Assembly (NCBI GenBank): GCA_003864495.1
Contig: ML133463.1
Location: 124,001 to 188,000 of the forward strand
Direction: 5' to 3'
Length of the DNA: 64,000 nt
Source: Nemopilema nomurai
Lineage: Eukaryota > Cnidaria > Scyphozoa > Rhizostomeae > Rhizostomatidae
Shown here: positions 36,481-48,290 of the stretch, piece after piece
Numbering within the stretch: position 1 is the first letter of the stretch
How the letters are laid out: the number at the start of each line of letters is the position of its first letter
Position numbers and translations under genes: made by a program
The notes under the pieces: model-generated
What the model saw: only the letters and a program-made list of their open reading frames with translations
What the model was told of the DNA's origin: nothing
Database searches by the model: none

Positions 36481-38221
36481 AATCTCGGCTCGATGTCCAC
36501 TATGAAAACGAGGCTGTTGGTTGTTTCTTTGGAAACCGTTAAGTATTGTAATTTTACCACCAGGTAAATCCCCTTCAAGTCCTGCAAAGCACCTTTCTAT
36601 CGCATAGTGACGATTTCTTGCATGAAACAAGAAGGTTGATGTTTGACAGATTTGATACGAAAGAAGACGCCTTAGAATGTCAAGAAGTTTTCTTTGCAAA
36701 ATGTGTGGAGTTACTTTGTTACAATTAACGTTTCCTCAGGTGGCATTTGTTTGTACAATATTCCATTTGATTTAATTCCATGGATTTTCTGTTATTGTTA
36801 AACATCACTATCGACACGACAATTTGTGTAAATTAAAAGCAAATCAAGAACTGCCAGATACCCCATATCTTTAATCAATGTCTTGATGCTAGGGCAACAT
36901 GAATTTTCAGCTGCTATGTTTTCGTTAGCATCTTCTTCAAAGCCAAATGTTAATCTTTTCCACTTGACTTTCTTGCTCTTGTGACGATGGTGGCCACTTC
37001 AACCTCTCTATTTTTGCTTCTTGTCGGATGTGACATTTGAACGTTTTTCGGTCATAACTCAAGGTCATTCGGGTGGTAGTCTTTTGTCTCTTTTTGGTTG
37101 GATTCTTCGATGATGGGACCTTTATGCTCTTCTATTCCCTTTTCGTGATGAGCTTTGATTTAAAGATGGTCATTACACAATCATGGTCGCTTTCTTTTTC
37201 TGTACTCCAGTGTGTTTTCCTGTTTCTTTTCTTGATTCTTCTCTACATTCTTTTCAAATCAAGATGCTATCAATTTGGTTGTTTAGTGCCACGTAGTTCT
37301 TTTAGTTGCTGTTTGAAGTCTTTTGAACAATCATGCTGATGTTGTTGGGGAACTGAAATGGCCTTGCTCATGGTCTAATGTTAATGTCCTTCTTGGGTGT
37401 TCCTTTCCAAGACTGTTATTTATTCTTCACCATTTTCCCTGTTCCTTGTGCTATATATTTCTTTTGTTATCCATTTCGATTTTATGTAATAATTTTGAGC
37501 GATTAGTAATTGTCTTCAAAAACTCCTTTTCACTGTATTTTTGTTGAGAAGTTTAGTCCCCCGTCGTAGAGACATTGCAACGGCAATTTCAAGAATGGAA
37601 TTTGAACTTAATTGCGCGATGACTTAAATTGTGAGTTGAAATGGAGAATCCCATTTTTAGACACTGACTACATCCTGGGGAAGCCTTTGCTACTTCAAAA
37701 CTGACCCTGGGAGGAAATCTTCAATTTTGCTCAATCGTCCTCAATCCTCAATCGAAGCAGCATTTTCTCTTATTTTGCTGTTAGATTCATGCTTGTGTCA
37801 TTTGATACCCGTAGTGTTTTGTTCATCAAATCAACATGAAGACTGCATTGGGTCATTGTCATGTTTCTATTCTATTTGTGTAGTTACTTTTGAAAGAGTA
37901 GAGTGGCTTTGAATAAACGACTGGTATCAGACCCCTATTCAAGGCGAGATTATTTGTTTACTCGTACCCCATTTCACGTTCCTTTTCGTCATTTTGTGAA
38001 TCATGTTTTCTACATTGTTTTTCCACCTGATTCTTTTCTTTACAACATTTACCCATGTATCTTCACATGTTATGTTTTTGTTGCCAACACAAGATCAAAT
38101 CCATTAACTGAGATTCTGTTTCGAATATATATTCTATCAATTGATGATTAAACTCGCCTTTAAGGCATTTTTTGGAAAATTTTATCGTTTACAATGAGAA
38201 ACGTATGTGTAAAAATAAACA

Positions 38222-38394
38222 AACTCACCCATTTACTGTGTTGGAAGAACCATCGCTGGACACTGTTCCACCGAACTGATGAACCTCTTCTGATTCTCAC
38301 TTCTTTTATGGTCTTGGCGATCGCCAATCAATGTGACGTCACAATCAGGTTCGGGCTGCTTTCAGGCTAGGCAACCAATCTTACGTAACAGACA
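38222..38394 (-). promoter_or_regulatory. Minus-strand core promoter and first exon, array copy 2
   Basis: Same block as in copy 1, with TGACGTCA at 38334-38341, two GATTGG boxes, CATAAAAG and the gtgagt donor all intact. Confidence 0.5.
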
Positions 38395-40134
38395 AATCTC
38401 GGCTCGATGTCCACTATGAAAACGAGGCTGTTGGTTGTTTCTTTGGAAACCGTTAAGTATTGTAATTTTACCACCAGGTAAATCCCCTTCAAGTCCTGCA
38501 AAGCACCTTTCTATCGCATAGTGACGATTTCTTGCATGAAACAAGAAGGTTGATGTTTGACAGATTTGATACGAAAGAAGACGCCTTAGAATGTCAAGAA
38601 GTTTTCTTTGCAAAATGTGTGGAGTTACTTTGTTACAATTAACGTTTCCTCAGGTGGCATTTGTTTGTACAATATTACATTTGATTTAATTCCATGGGTT
38701 TTCTGTTATTGTTAAACATCACTATCGACACGACAATTTGTGTAAATTAAAACCAAATGAAAAACTGCCAGATACCCCATATCTTTAATTAATGTTCTTG
38801 ATGCTAGGGCAACATGAATTTTCAGCTGCTATGTTTTCCTTAGCATCTTCTTCAAAGCCAAATGTTAATCTTTTCCACTTGACTTTCTTGCTCTTGTGAC
38901 GATGGTGGTCATCTTTCAACCTCTCCATTTTTGCTTCTTGTCAGATGTGACATTTTAACGTTTTTCGGTCATAACTCAAGGTCATTCGGGTGGTGGTCTT
39001 TTGTCTCTTTTTGGTTGGATTCTTCGATGATGGGACCTTTATGCTCTTCTATTCCCTTTTCGTGATGAGCTTTGATTTAAAGATGGTCATTACACAATCA
39101 TGGTCGCTTTCTTTTTCTGTACTCCAGTGTGTTTTCCTGTTTCTTTTCTTGATTCTTCTCTACATTCTTTTCAAATCAAGATGCTATCAATTTGGTTGTT
39201 TAGTGTCACGTAGTTCTTTTAGTTGTTGTTTGAAGTCTTTTGAATAATCAGCTGATGTTGTTGGGGAACTGAAATGGCCTTGCTCATGGTCTAATGTTAA
39301 TGTCCTTCTTGGGTGTTCCTTTCCAAGACTGTTATTTATTCCTCACCATTTTCCCTGTTCCTTGTGCTATATATTTCTTTTGTTATCCATTTCGATTTTA
39401 TGTAATAATTTTGAGCGATTAGTAATTGTCTTCAGAGACTCCTTTTCATTGTATTTTTGTTGAGAAGTTTAGTCCCCCGTCGTAGAGACCATCCAACGGC
39501 AATTTCAAGAATGGAATTTGAACTTAATTGCGCGATGACTTAAATTGTGAGTTGAAATGGAGAATCCCATTTTTAGACACTGACTACATCCTGGGGAAGC
39601 CTTCGCTACTTCAAAACTGACCCTGGGAGGAAATCTTCAATTTTGCTCAATCGTCCTCAATCCTCTATCGAAGCAGCATTTTCTCTTTTTTGCTGTTAGA
39701 TTCATGCTTGTGTCATTTGATACCCGTAGTGTTTTGTTCATCAAATCAACATGAAGACTGCATTGGGTCATTGTCATGTTTCTATTCTATTTGTGTAGTT
39801 ACTTTTGAAAGAGTAGAGTGGCTTTGAATAAACGTCTGGTATCAGACCCCTATTCAAGGCGAGATTATTTGTTTACTCGTACCCCATTTCACGTCTTTTC
39901 TTCCCTTTGTGAATCATGTCTTTTCCATTGTTTTTTCACCTGATTCTTTTCTTTTCAACATATACCCATGTTTCTTCACATGTTATGTTTTTGTTGCCAA
40001 CACAAGATCAAATCCATTAACTGAGATTCTGTTTCGAATATATATTCTATCAATTGATGATTAAACTCGCCTTTAAGGCATTTTTTGGAAAATTTTATCG
40101 TTTACAATGAGAAACGTATGTGTAAAAATAAACA

Positions 40135-40308
40135 AACTCACCCATGTACTGTCTTGGAAGAACCATCGCTGGACACTGTTCCACCAAACTGATGAACCTC
40201 TTCTGATTCTCACTTCTTTTATGGTCTTGGCGATCGTCAATCAATGTGACGTCACAATCAGATTCGGGCTGCTTTCAGGCTAGGCAACCAATGTTACGTA
40301 ACAGACAA
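40135..40308 (-). promoter_or_regulatory. Minus-strand core promoter and first exon, array copy 3
   Basis: Same block with TGACGTCA at 40247-40254, CATAAAAG and donor kept; a few substitutions, including one in the inner CCAAT region (GATTGACGATCG). In the diverged left-end copy near 34985 the palindrome is reduced to TGAC followed by A, so the site is lost there. Confidence 0.45.
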
Positions 40309-40887
40309 ATCTCGACTCGATGTCCACTATGAAAACGAGGCTGTTAATAATTGTCTTGATGCTAAGGCGACATGAATTTTCAGCTGCTAGGTTTTCCTTA
40401 GCATCTTTTCTCTAACCAATTCACTGTCATGCTCATCTTTATGGTCGTAGCACTTTTGAAATTCATTGTTTTGCCCATGCATAAACATTTGTCCTCTATT
40501 TTCCAAGTTGTTGCCAATTTCATATCCCCCTTGCTCCAGCGATTCCGCTTTCTCCATTTCTTTGTTGATATTTCTGTCCTTCTGACGTCGTTTGTTATCT
40601 TTAAACAGGTGCCTCCCTTCGTCAGATTTGACCTTGTCAGGTATTTCGGTCATGTGTCACTTAGGATCTTCGGGCTTCTGGTCTTTTAGTTCTTTTTGTA
40701 GGCTCCGTAATGTTAGGGCCTTTATGCTGTACTAATTATTTTTATCGTGAGTTTTAATTTAAAGATGGACATTGCACAATCATGGTCTTCTTTTTATTGC
40801 ACTCGGGCATGTTCCTGTGTTTTTTATTGTTGATGCTACTCTACATTTTTACAGATCAAGGTGCTATCGATTTCATTGTAATAATCA

Positions 40888-40988
40888 TAAAAAAGATATT
40901 TAAAAAAGCTCTATTGTTTTGCAAAAAATGCGGGGCCGTGGCCACACCCCCCCCCCCCCCCCGGGCCCCCCTTCGTCGGAGGCCCTGA
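40888..40988 (-). mobile_element. G/C-rich repeat, copy 1 (inverted to 42473-42562)
   Basis: The stretch containing AAAAAGCTCTATTGTTTTGC, a poly-C run and CTTCGTCGGAGGCCCTG is the reverse complement of the repeat in the sirtuin intron. Likely two insertions of one short transposon family flanking sirtuin exon 1. Confidence 0.75.
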
Positions 40989-41693
40989 TTAATATCGATT
41001 TCGTTGTAATAACGTTGTGATAGACCTCATAACTGCCGTACAGTGAGTAGTTTTGGTATATTTGCAGAACCATATTAATATTTCTTTCGGGGTCCTGATA
41101 TGACATCTAGTTACGATTACTTCATAACTACAGCCTACCTAACCCAGACCTGAAAAGGGGTGCATTTAGGTACAATTCAGTATACCGAGCTCTAATCCAA
41201 CGTTTTATGGATTAAAAAGATTTTCTTAACGCTTGTTTGATGGTTCGTTGTTCAAGGATGACATGTGTAATGGGAGGTCAGTGGCGGGTGGTGCTGTGTG
41301 TTTAATATTTATATAACGGACCATGACTCGATTTAGGGCTCGGAGATATTTATCAGAAATATAGTTACCAAGGTGATACCAAAATATTGTGATTGTAAAT
41401 GAACGTAACATTTTTTCGTCATTCGTTAAATTTGGCAAAAGTTTTAGACATGAATTCTTTCACAGCAACCGCGTTCCAAAATGGTGAAATGAAGAAAAAA
41501 TATCAACGTGGAGTCATCTTGGAGGAAAATTTTATGTGAAGAAATTCACTGATTGGAAATTCACTGGTCAGTCATTTTTTACTTCCTACTGAAATGCTAC
41601 TGACAAATTTTCAACATATACGAAGGTCATTGCACGTTATTTCGTTCAACTGTACCAAGGCAAAGCATTTACAAAATCAAGTTTCCTTTTAAA
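40989..41693. other. 5' flank of sirtuin gene
   Basis: AT-rich; presumably holds the promoter and 5' UTR. No clear TATA box in a fixed position and no other gene. Confidence 0.4.
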
Positions 41694-43180
41694 ATGAATA
41701 TGACAGATGCTGGCGAAAATTTTCGAAAAGCTGCATTGGCCATAAGGGAATCAAAAGCCTTGGTAGTAACAGCTGGTGCAGGCATTGGTGTTGATAGTGG
41801 GCTTCCTGACTTCAGAGGTCCCGAGGGATTATGGAGGGCCTATCCACCTTTAAAGAAGCTTGGGCTAACTCTTCCAGAAACAAGCACACCAACCTGGTTT
41901 ACAGAAGATCCACATTTTGCTTGGGGTTTTTTTGGGCACAGACGAAATCTCTATCGAGCTACCAAGCCCCACAAAGGCTTTGAGATTTTGAAATCTTGGG
42001 CTGATTCGAAGGAAAACGGATATTTTGTTTTTACAAGTAATGTTGATGGCCATTTTCAAAAAGCTGGGTTCCACGATGAAAGAGTAGTGGAATGCCATGG
42101 CAGTATCAACCATCTTCAGCAGGTAGATGGGCGTGGTAGCGTATGGCCATTCCCTGATGACCTAGAAATTTCTGTCAATGAGAGCACATTAAATGCAAGG
42201 GATCCACTTCCTATGGGACCTCCTGGTAAGTTGTCATGAAATGAATTTGTGTATCTACTTTGTCAACAGCAATCGTACCTGAAGATCATTCTAAAGGTCC
42301 ATATAACATGTTTTCATTTGTAATACAATGTCTAAAAGAGATAACACCTTATTTGGATGCTAAATAAATGCTAAATCCATCTCTTTTTCACTGGTTTCAT
42401 GGATTATGGAGACATGATTATTATAGGTACATGAACTTCAACTGCTTCGAAAATATACTTTTAAAAAGGTCTAGCAGGGCCTCCAACGAAGGGGGGCCGG
42501 GGGGGGGGCATGGCCCCCGCACTTTTTTGTAAAACAATAGAGCTTTTCTAAGTATCTTTTGTTATGAATGTTAAAATCTTCCTTGGCCCTCCACTTTCCA
42601 ACCTGCGTCGGAGCCCTTGTCTAGTGAGAATAATAAGTGAGATAGAGAGTAGAGAGAGAGAAATAGTAGAGAGAAGGATTAGAAAAGGAGTCCTTGACAT
42701 AACACCATCAAATCCAAAACATTGTGGAAATTTACGCAAGACAGAAGCCTGCTAGAGAGGATTGCCTTTGGTCATGCTTAGCAGGGTTTTACCTACTTAT
42801 ATATGCAAGCCCTACAATGTTTTTTTTTCTAAGGTGTGGAGGAGTGCAAGCGACAACTGGCCAGGCCCAATATATTGATGTTTGGAGATTGGGATTTTAT
42901 TGAGACAAGGACGATTGAGCAATATGCCAGGTTTGATGCCTTTATAGAGGAAAAAATCAGCGACTTGACAGATAAGTTTGTTGTAATAGAGATAGGTGCT
43001 GGGTTATTTGTTCCAACTGTTAGATTTCTGAGTGAGCGCTTGGTTAGTGGTACCAAAAACGGAACACTGGTGAGAGTAAACCCTGCTGACAGTGATATTC
43101 CATTTGGTAACCATGTGTCATTGCCATATGGTGGTCTAGAGGCCTTGACAAAGCTGAACATTGAGATAGCCAGATTATAA
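41694..43180 (+). CDS. SIR2-family sirtuin without zinc-ribbon cysteines, 292 aa
   Basis: Two exons, 41694-42225 and 42834-43180, join in phase 1 (CCTG|gtaagt, ctaag|GTG). Sirtuins use NAD+ to remove acyl groups from lysine or to transfer ADP-ribose. Seen: GAGIGVDSGLPDFRG at 28-42 (NAD binding), TSNVDGHFQKAGF at 114-126, the catalytic His135 in ECHGS, and LARPNILMFGDW and EIGAG in exon 2 (NAD-pocket strands). The region between His135 and LARPN, where sirtuins carry two CXXC pairs that hold zinc, has only one Cys (EECKRQ) and reads LQQVDGRGSVWP at the first pair. Length is that of a bare catalytic core, without targeting peptide. The gene could be an active zinc-free enzyme, an ADP-ribosyl transferase, or a pseudoenzyme that binds NAD. 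It resembles the bacterial/protist-like SIR2 group more than SIRT1-7. An extra exon in the 608-bp intron that restores cysteines was not found. Confidence 0.88.
42473..42562 (+). mobile_element. G/C-rich repeat, copy 2, in sirtuin intron
   Basis: Inverted relative to 40888-40988 and sharing GGGCCTCCAACGAAGGGGGG, a poly-G run and AAAACAATAGAGCTTTT. Confidence 0.75.
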
Positions 43181-43465
43181 GTTTTTCTTGTCTTCAGCGA
43201 AAATATTTATTATGTGGTTCATATTGGTAGTAAGTATCATAGAAAATGTTCATTGTAAAAATATTTTCTGAATTGTAAAAAAATTTTAAACCCCACTTTT
43301 CTGTATCATTATTTTAGATATCACTGGTAGCAATGAGAGTGACTTTTCAAAGATTAATTTGTATTCTACAGAAAGGCTCATTACATGTTGAACGAACACA
43401 TTAGCATGGAATTTTTAACCTGAAGGTTTTAAGATTTTGGTTAAATTTGACCATTAGATGCAATG

Positions 43466-43471
43466 AATAAA
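43466..43471 (+). terminator. Polyadenylation signal of sirtuin gene
   Basis: First AATAAA after the sirtuin stop codon, 286 bp downstream. Confidence 0.5.
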
Positions 43472-44320
43472 GACATTGTAAGGAAAATTATGGGCAATGT
43501 GGCCGATATGCAGCCCCAAGAATGAAAAAATCCTTTAATTTGAAACCTACATAGACTTATTTTAAGTAATTAGATATCCTAACAAATGGTGGACTCTTCC
43601 ATACCAGCAAATGTCTCAATGTTACTTGAAAGCAAAATCTTTCTACCCCTTTTCCCTCCCTAAACAAATTAATTTCCGAAAACAAAAATTTGTTTCTTTT
43701 TACGCACTTAATATGCCAAGTCTGTGTGCAAAATACATTTTGAGGTTCTCTTGTTATTTTCAAGTTAGAGGCCTTTTAATGTCTGTTTTACCATTTCCTA
43801 ATACATAAATCCATATACGATAAATAGTTTATGTTTTTGTCCTTCCTTGCGTAAAGCAGTTTAGTCAATAGAAGAAGGATTGTGGCTGCCAGTTTGCCCT
43901 GGTTCTCTTTTGCTAATCTTGAGTTCAGCTGATCATGTATACCTGCAAGAATTGTCTACAGATGCAATATGCATATATGTATATATTTGTAAATATATAT
44001 ATTACAAATTTTGATGTCTTAGGTACTGTTTTGGTTTTAAAAATATCTATCAGATTGTGTTTAATAACTTTCTGGCTCTTCTCATTTCATGTTCTGTTAA
44101 ATCGTAAGTCTGTCTAGTTTCAGTTCTTGGATTGACTATCAAAGGAACATGGTCCATTGGTAAAATTAATATGTCATCTAGAGAGGGGTACCTAAATGAC
44201 AGACCTGCTGGCTGGAGAAATTTTATCTAACAAATACACTAATAGCTTTTCTTTTAGACAATTTGACATGGTTGCTTTTTTCCATGTTCCTCGAATGAAT
44301 ACGCTTTTGCCAATACTTCT
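43472..44320. other. Intergenic, no recognised gene
   Basis: AT-rich DNA with a TA-rich tract around 43970-44000 (TATGTATATATTTGTAAATA). No coding exon seen. Confidence 0.4.
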
Positions 44321-44321
44321 G

Positions 44322-44535
44322 TGACTGACTGACTGACTGACTGACTGACTGACTGACTGACTGACTGACTGACTGACTGACTGACTGACTGACTGACTGA
44401 CTGACTGACTGACTGACTGACTGACTGACTGACTGACTGACTGACTGACTGACTGACTGACTGACTGACTGACTGACTGACTGACTGACTGACTGACTGT
44501 AATGACTGACTGACTGACTGGCTGACTGATTGACT

Positions 44536-44566
<31 letters not shown>

Positions 44567-44580
44567 AGACTGACTGACAG
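44322..44580. repeat. (CTGA)n microsatellite, about 260 bp
   Basis: A nearly perfect run of GACT/CTGA to 44498, then an interrupted part (TGTAATGACTG, GGCTGACTGATTG, GACAGACTGACAG) to 44580. The long Ser/Gln frames on the minus strand are translations of this repeat. Confidence 0.98.
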
Positions 44581-45150
44581 ATGTGAACTGCTAAAGCTTT
44601 TGAAAACTGGAACATATTTTCCAGGAAATCCATTTTTTAAGTTTGATAGACAAAACATTTTTGGCTACTTTGTATAGTTATATTAATAGATCATGCTCAA
44701 TTCTTGAATTTGCTTTTTCTCATTACCAAGTTTGATATTTTGTAAATCCTTTCCCTCCTGTGCCCACAAGTTGGTAGATGGGCCAACCCCCCTAAGATCT
44801 TTTCTAGCCCGTCGCTTTTGACCTTACATTGATATGAGTAATCTTAATAGAGTAACCTTGACCCTTTTGAATTTCAAGATCTGTTTCTATGTGGGAGAAT
44901 ACGTAGGGTACAAAATTGAACTAAAATTTTATTGAGATGTTTTAATTTAAGATGTAAACTATTTATCCAGCCCTTGCTTGCAACCTGAAAGGCATAAAGC
45001 GCCCTTTTCATAGCTATATTAATCTTCAAGTTTCCCTCATAAGTGTTGATTTACTTTATAGGCATTATAAGTTTCTTGGTAAATATATCTTATCAACTGC
45101 CCGTTCACCGTTAGCATGCTAAAAATCTCACGGTCACTCGCTGCTCTCTT
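44581..45150. other. Intergenic, no recognised gene
   Basis: No coding frame, repeat or signal recognised. Confidence 0.35.
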
Positions 45151-45157
45151 CGGCATT

Positions 45158-45230
45158 GTGGCTTGATCGATGACCCCGAAAGGTGGAAGGTCGCTGGTTC
45201 AAGCCCAGGGGTTATACTTCTTACTCCAAA
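45158..45230 (+). repeat. tRNA-derived SINE-like element 1
   Basis: An A-box-like TGGCTTGATCGATG is followed by a perfect B box, GGTTCAAGCCC (45196-45206). The spacing is shorter than in a real tRNA and no acceptor stem forms, so this is a tRNA-derived repeat rather than a tRNA gene. Confidence 0.5.
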
Positions 45231-45609
45231 GATTTAATTTTTTCCTTTCAAGTCTCGAGTTTATTTTTTATGTATTCTAGAATCTATAATTTGGAAAACC
45301 TTACTCTCTAATAATGATTTTATTAATAAGCGATTTATATTTTTCCCAATCAATCATTTTCCCAGGACGAGATAAACGTCGGACTAATGAAAAAGTTATG
45401 TTCATAACAGACTTGTGATGTATTGGTATTTTTTTTCAAATCTGATAAAGGAATTTCTTAGCCTATTACGGTGAAAAGTTTATCTTCAGTGAATTGTAAC
45501 TCATAGATAAGTTTCGGGAGTTTATTTAAACATTGCGTAAATGCCCGGTCACCCCCTCAGAACCCTGTGGCCAAGTAAGGTACACTCCCACTTCTGACCT
45601 CTGCCCCTT

Positions 45610-45695
45610 AAGCGACCTTGTGGCTCGATAGGTTAATCCTCGACATTCAAAAGTCAGGAGCTCAAGGTCGCGGGTTCGAGTCCCCGCCTGCGAAG
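45610..45695 (+). repeat. tRNA-derived SINE-like element 2
   Basis: A-box-like TGGCTCGATAGGTTA and a perfect B box, GGTTCGAGTCC (45673-45683). The T-stem would need an 8-nt loop, one more than normal, and the acceptor stem is absent. Read as a decayed tRNA or SINE head. Confidence 0.5.
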
Positions 45696-45752
45696 GTTTT
45701 TATCTCAAGAAAAATTCAGACGTCAACTTGGACAATTGGCAGCAAAGGTAAG

Positions 45753-45836
45753 TGACAGAATGGGGCTGCGGGGACTCGAACCGGTTGCAAAGCAACCACC
45801 TCCTGATCGGGGGTTGTCCCAGTTCTGCTACTGCGG
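45753..45836 (-). repeat. tRNA-like element 3
   Basis: On the minus strand: B box GGTTCGAGTCC (45782-45772) preceded by a hairpin GGTTGCTTTGCAACC at the anticodon-arm place. Outer ends CAGAACTGGG and CCCCATTCTG can pair like an acceptor stem. The T-stem is imperfect, so a functional tRNA is doubtful. Confidence 0.4.
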
Positions 45837-46004
45837 AGCAGGGGTGATTGCCCATGGGTGATCGCAGGCTGGCCTCCGACTGAAGAGTCAGGGGGACGTG
45901 CTCGTCTCCGCGGTGAAAGGTAGGGGGACAGTCTGCACTCCGAGAGAAAACAAAGGGGGGAGGTTCAAATTTTTTTTCGATAAAAAAATTTCAAGTGTCA
46001 AGGG

Positions 46005-46480
46005 TCCCCACCCCGCCTCACCATGCTAGGCCTCTCCCACGGGGTGCTCCTTGCCCCGCCTGCACCTCAAGACCCAGATAGGCCCCAGCTAGTCGCTCTT
46101 AGCGTCACCGACATCTTTCCAGGTTTGTCTTTTATCCCGAAGGTAAGAGGATTTATCTCTCCACACCATCTCTTTGACTGCCTGCCATTTTGGAAAGTAT
46201 ACTGCACTACAATGAACCAGTATCGAACCGCCCTTTCCTAAGTCTAACCTAGCCTATTTGCAAGTGGGTGAATCGTTCTTGACCATGTCTCCCCTTTCCT
46301 GCAAGACACCAATGACTTACTGGGGGCACTGCCCTGGAAACCACCAGCATCGAACCCAACAGGCCGAAAGATCGATAACTGCTTTTGGAGAAATGTGCTG
46401 CTAGAGAATTTGCTCGTGTAAACAGTGCTAAAATGCGCACTTGAGGCAGTTTGATCGGTGTGAGAAGTGAGAGGTGTTGT
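46005..46480 (+). repeat. Dispersed repeat R, copy 1
   Basis: Shares with 48290-48700 (opposite strand) the blocks CACGGGGTGCTCC, CAGGTTTGTCTTT-AT, CGAAGGTAAGAGGATT, TGAACCAGTATCGAA, GGGTGAATCGT and a CACT/GCCGC-TGGAAACC block, in the same order. Estimated identity is moderate. Both copies keep an intact splice-donor-like GAAGGTAAGAGG. Family unknown. Confidence 0.7.
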
Positions 46481-48290
46481 AGACCCGTAGATCAGGACTA
46501 CCAAAGCCTACCCACCAACAACCTTGGTAACTTGACCAGTAAGGCCACTGTTCACAACGTCTACGCGCCACCCAGCCTTTCTCGTCATTGCCCGGTACGT
46601 GAAAAGCACACAGAAAAATCGTTCCGTTGTGTTACTAATGGAAAGGGGACAATTTGGCAGCCAGTGACCGAAAAGAGCCTAGTGTCGGCAATTTTCCACG
46701 CAGTATGCAAATAAAATAATCATAAAAAACTTTACTTAAAATCGAAAGAGAAAAATAACTCAACAAAAATATTGGAATATTACAAGCCAAAAACTAAAAA
46801 GCAATTCGTAAAAAAAGTTAAGTGAGTATATAAAGAGAGGGCAGTAAGAATGGAATGGACTTAGACGTTATGATCTTCTGAATAATTGATTCATGTGATT
46901 TTTGTGTTGTTGAAGGGGCCCTGGAAAGCAGTGCAGCTTGTAACTGCACAAAAATGTTGTAAATCGATTAAACGAGGAAAAGGAAGCATTTTAGGGAAAG
47001 GGTTTAGTTATAAAATATGCTATGAATGGAAGGGAAGTTAAGTTTGAAAGTCATTCGTTTTACGAAAGTATATCCACAAATTTAACTTGATGAATAAGGA
47101 CACCTAAACATATAAAGATACTAGATTTTACAGAAACTAACATTCACAGAAACCATTCCGAAACATGTTTTATAAAAAGCATTCGTACACGGGGGACAGT
47201 GTTTCCAAAAAGATTGGGCTGGATGAAATTGCCAGAAAACCTTATAGCAAAGATAAAACGTTGTACTCCAAACGAAGAGCTATGAATGAAGGAATTGGGA
47301 ATTGGTTTTTGAATTGGCAATTGATTCAGGGCTTAAATGATGGCAAGGGAGAAAGGAAATGAGTAAGTATGAACAAAGCTGGAAAAATGAATAAAAACTA
47401 AGATGGAAAATAAAAAAGCTATTAGAAAAACTGTTATGCTAAGAAAATAAAATTCGTATGCCTAACTTACTAGTCAGGAACAAACTAATTTTCATTTTCA
47501 TAAAAATTAGCTTACTCCTACTTAAAAGACAATTTTAATTAATTTTTTTACTTTTTAGTGGTAAAAATATATCGAATTGGTAATTAGAAGCAGCGGCAGG
47601 ACGGTGATTAAACTTAAGAGCCTAGAAAAGTAGAAGGCTCGAGCTCTAATCATTACGGTTTAATCACTTTAACAGTTGGCTATTATTTTTTTCATTGCTT
47701 ATAAATACATTAAACTGGAAGGAAAGGGACAAAACTGAGATACAGCAAATTAAATAACTTAACTTAGCAACTTATAATAATACATTTTATAGAAAGAAAT
47801 TATGAAGAAACAACATTTTCTTTTCGTAACGGGATCTTTACACACAAATGTGATTATGATTACAAGATTATCTTATATATATTATGATACTAGGCAATGC
47901 TGTTAAAACGGTTATTTCTGCTATTTATATTATGAATCTTTCATTGTCAAAGTCATCACCTTTTTCTACTTTGATAACTTTTAAAAGGAACATGTTTAAG
48001 AAAGGAATGATTTGAATGCAGTTATTGCTTACAAGCTATGGTCTATTAATCTAGCATTGCCACATGGAAATAAAAATTCTAAGCTTAATAAATGATAAAG
48101 GACGCACATCACGTGAAAAATTGCAGTGCTACCTAATCAACAGAACGTTTCGCCGTGCCCTTGACCGATAGGGTAAAATAAATAATAATAAAAAGAACTA
48201 TGTACAAAAAAACCCTCGCACCCGACTAGAGAGCCAGGACGGATCAGAAATTGCTATCCTTACAACACAACCCAGATCATCACTTTTAGT
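46481..48290. other. Segment between inverted repeats R
   Basis: AT-rich, no recognised gene. A 65-codon frame at 47165-47362 (Lys-rich) has no family signature. The segment plus its flanking inverted copies could be one large mobile element or two separate insertions. Confidence 0.35.

Larger units (their letters stand above)
34930..40870. repeat. 1.9-kb tandem array, about three units plus diverged ends
   Basis: A unit of about 1915 bp is repeated head-to-tail. Matching points are 35988/37903/about 39818, 36448/38362, 37073/38990 and 36420/38334/40247. The full units are nearly identical; the left end (34930-35190) and the right end (40340-40870) are diverged and internally deleted copies. 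Open frames in it (for example at 35988, 37073 and 36699) recur because the DNA is repeated; none shows a family signature. Each preserved unit holds one minus-strand promoter-like block, listed separately. Confidence 0.93.

Noticed and set aside
35262..39247. Hydrophobic frames (LFLFLILLYILFKSRCYQFG) repeated in the 1.9-kb array
   Set aside because: They run opposite to the promoter-like block, lie in T-rich DNA, and differ in length and end between copies. Not enough to call a membrane protein.
44223..44658. Ser/Gln/Val-rich proteins of 134-136 codons
   Set aside because: Pure translation of the CTGA microsatellite.
45758..45960. U1 snRNA or 5S rRNA gene
   Set aside because: Short matches to U1-like words were seen, but the conserved 5' end and Sm site are missing, and no 5S internal control region is present.
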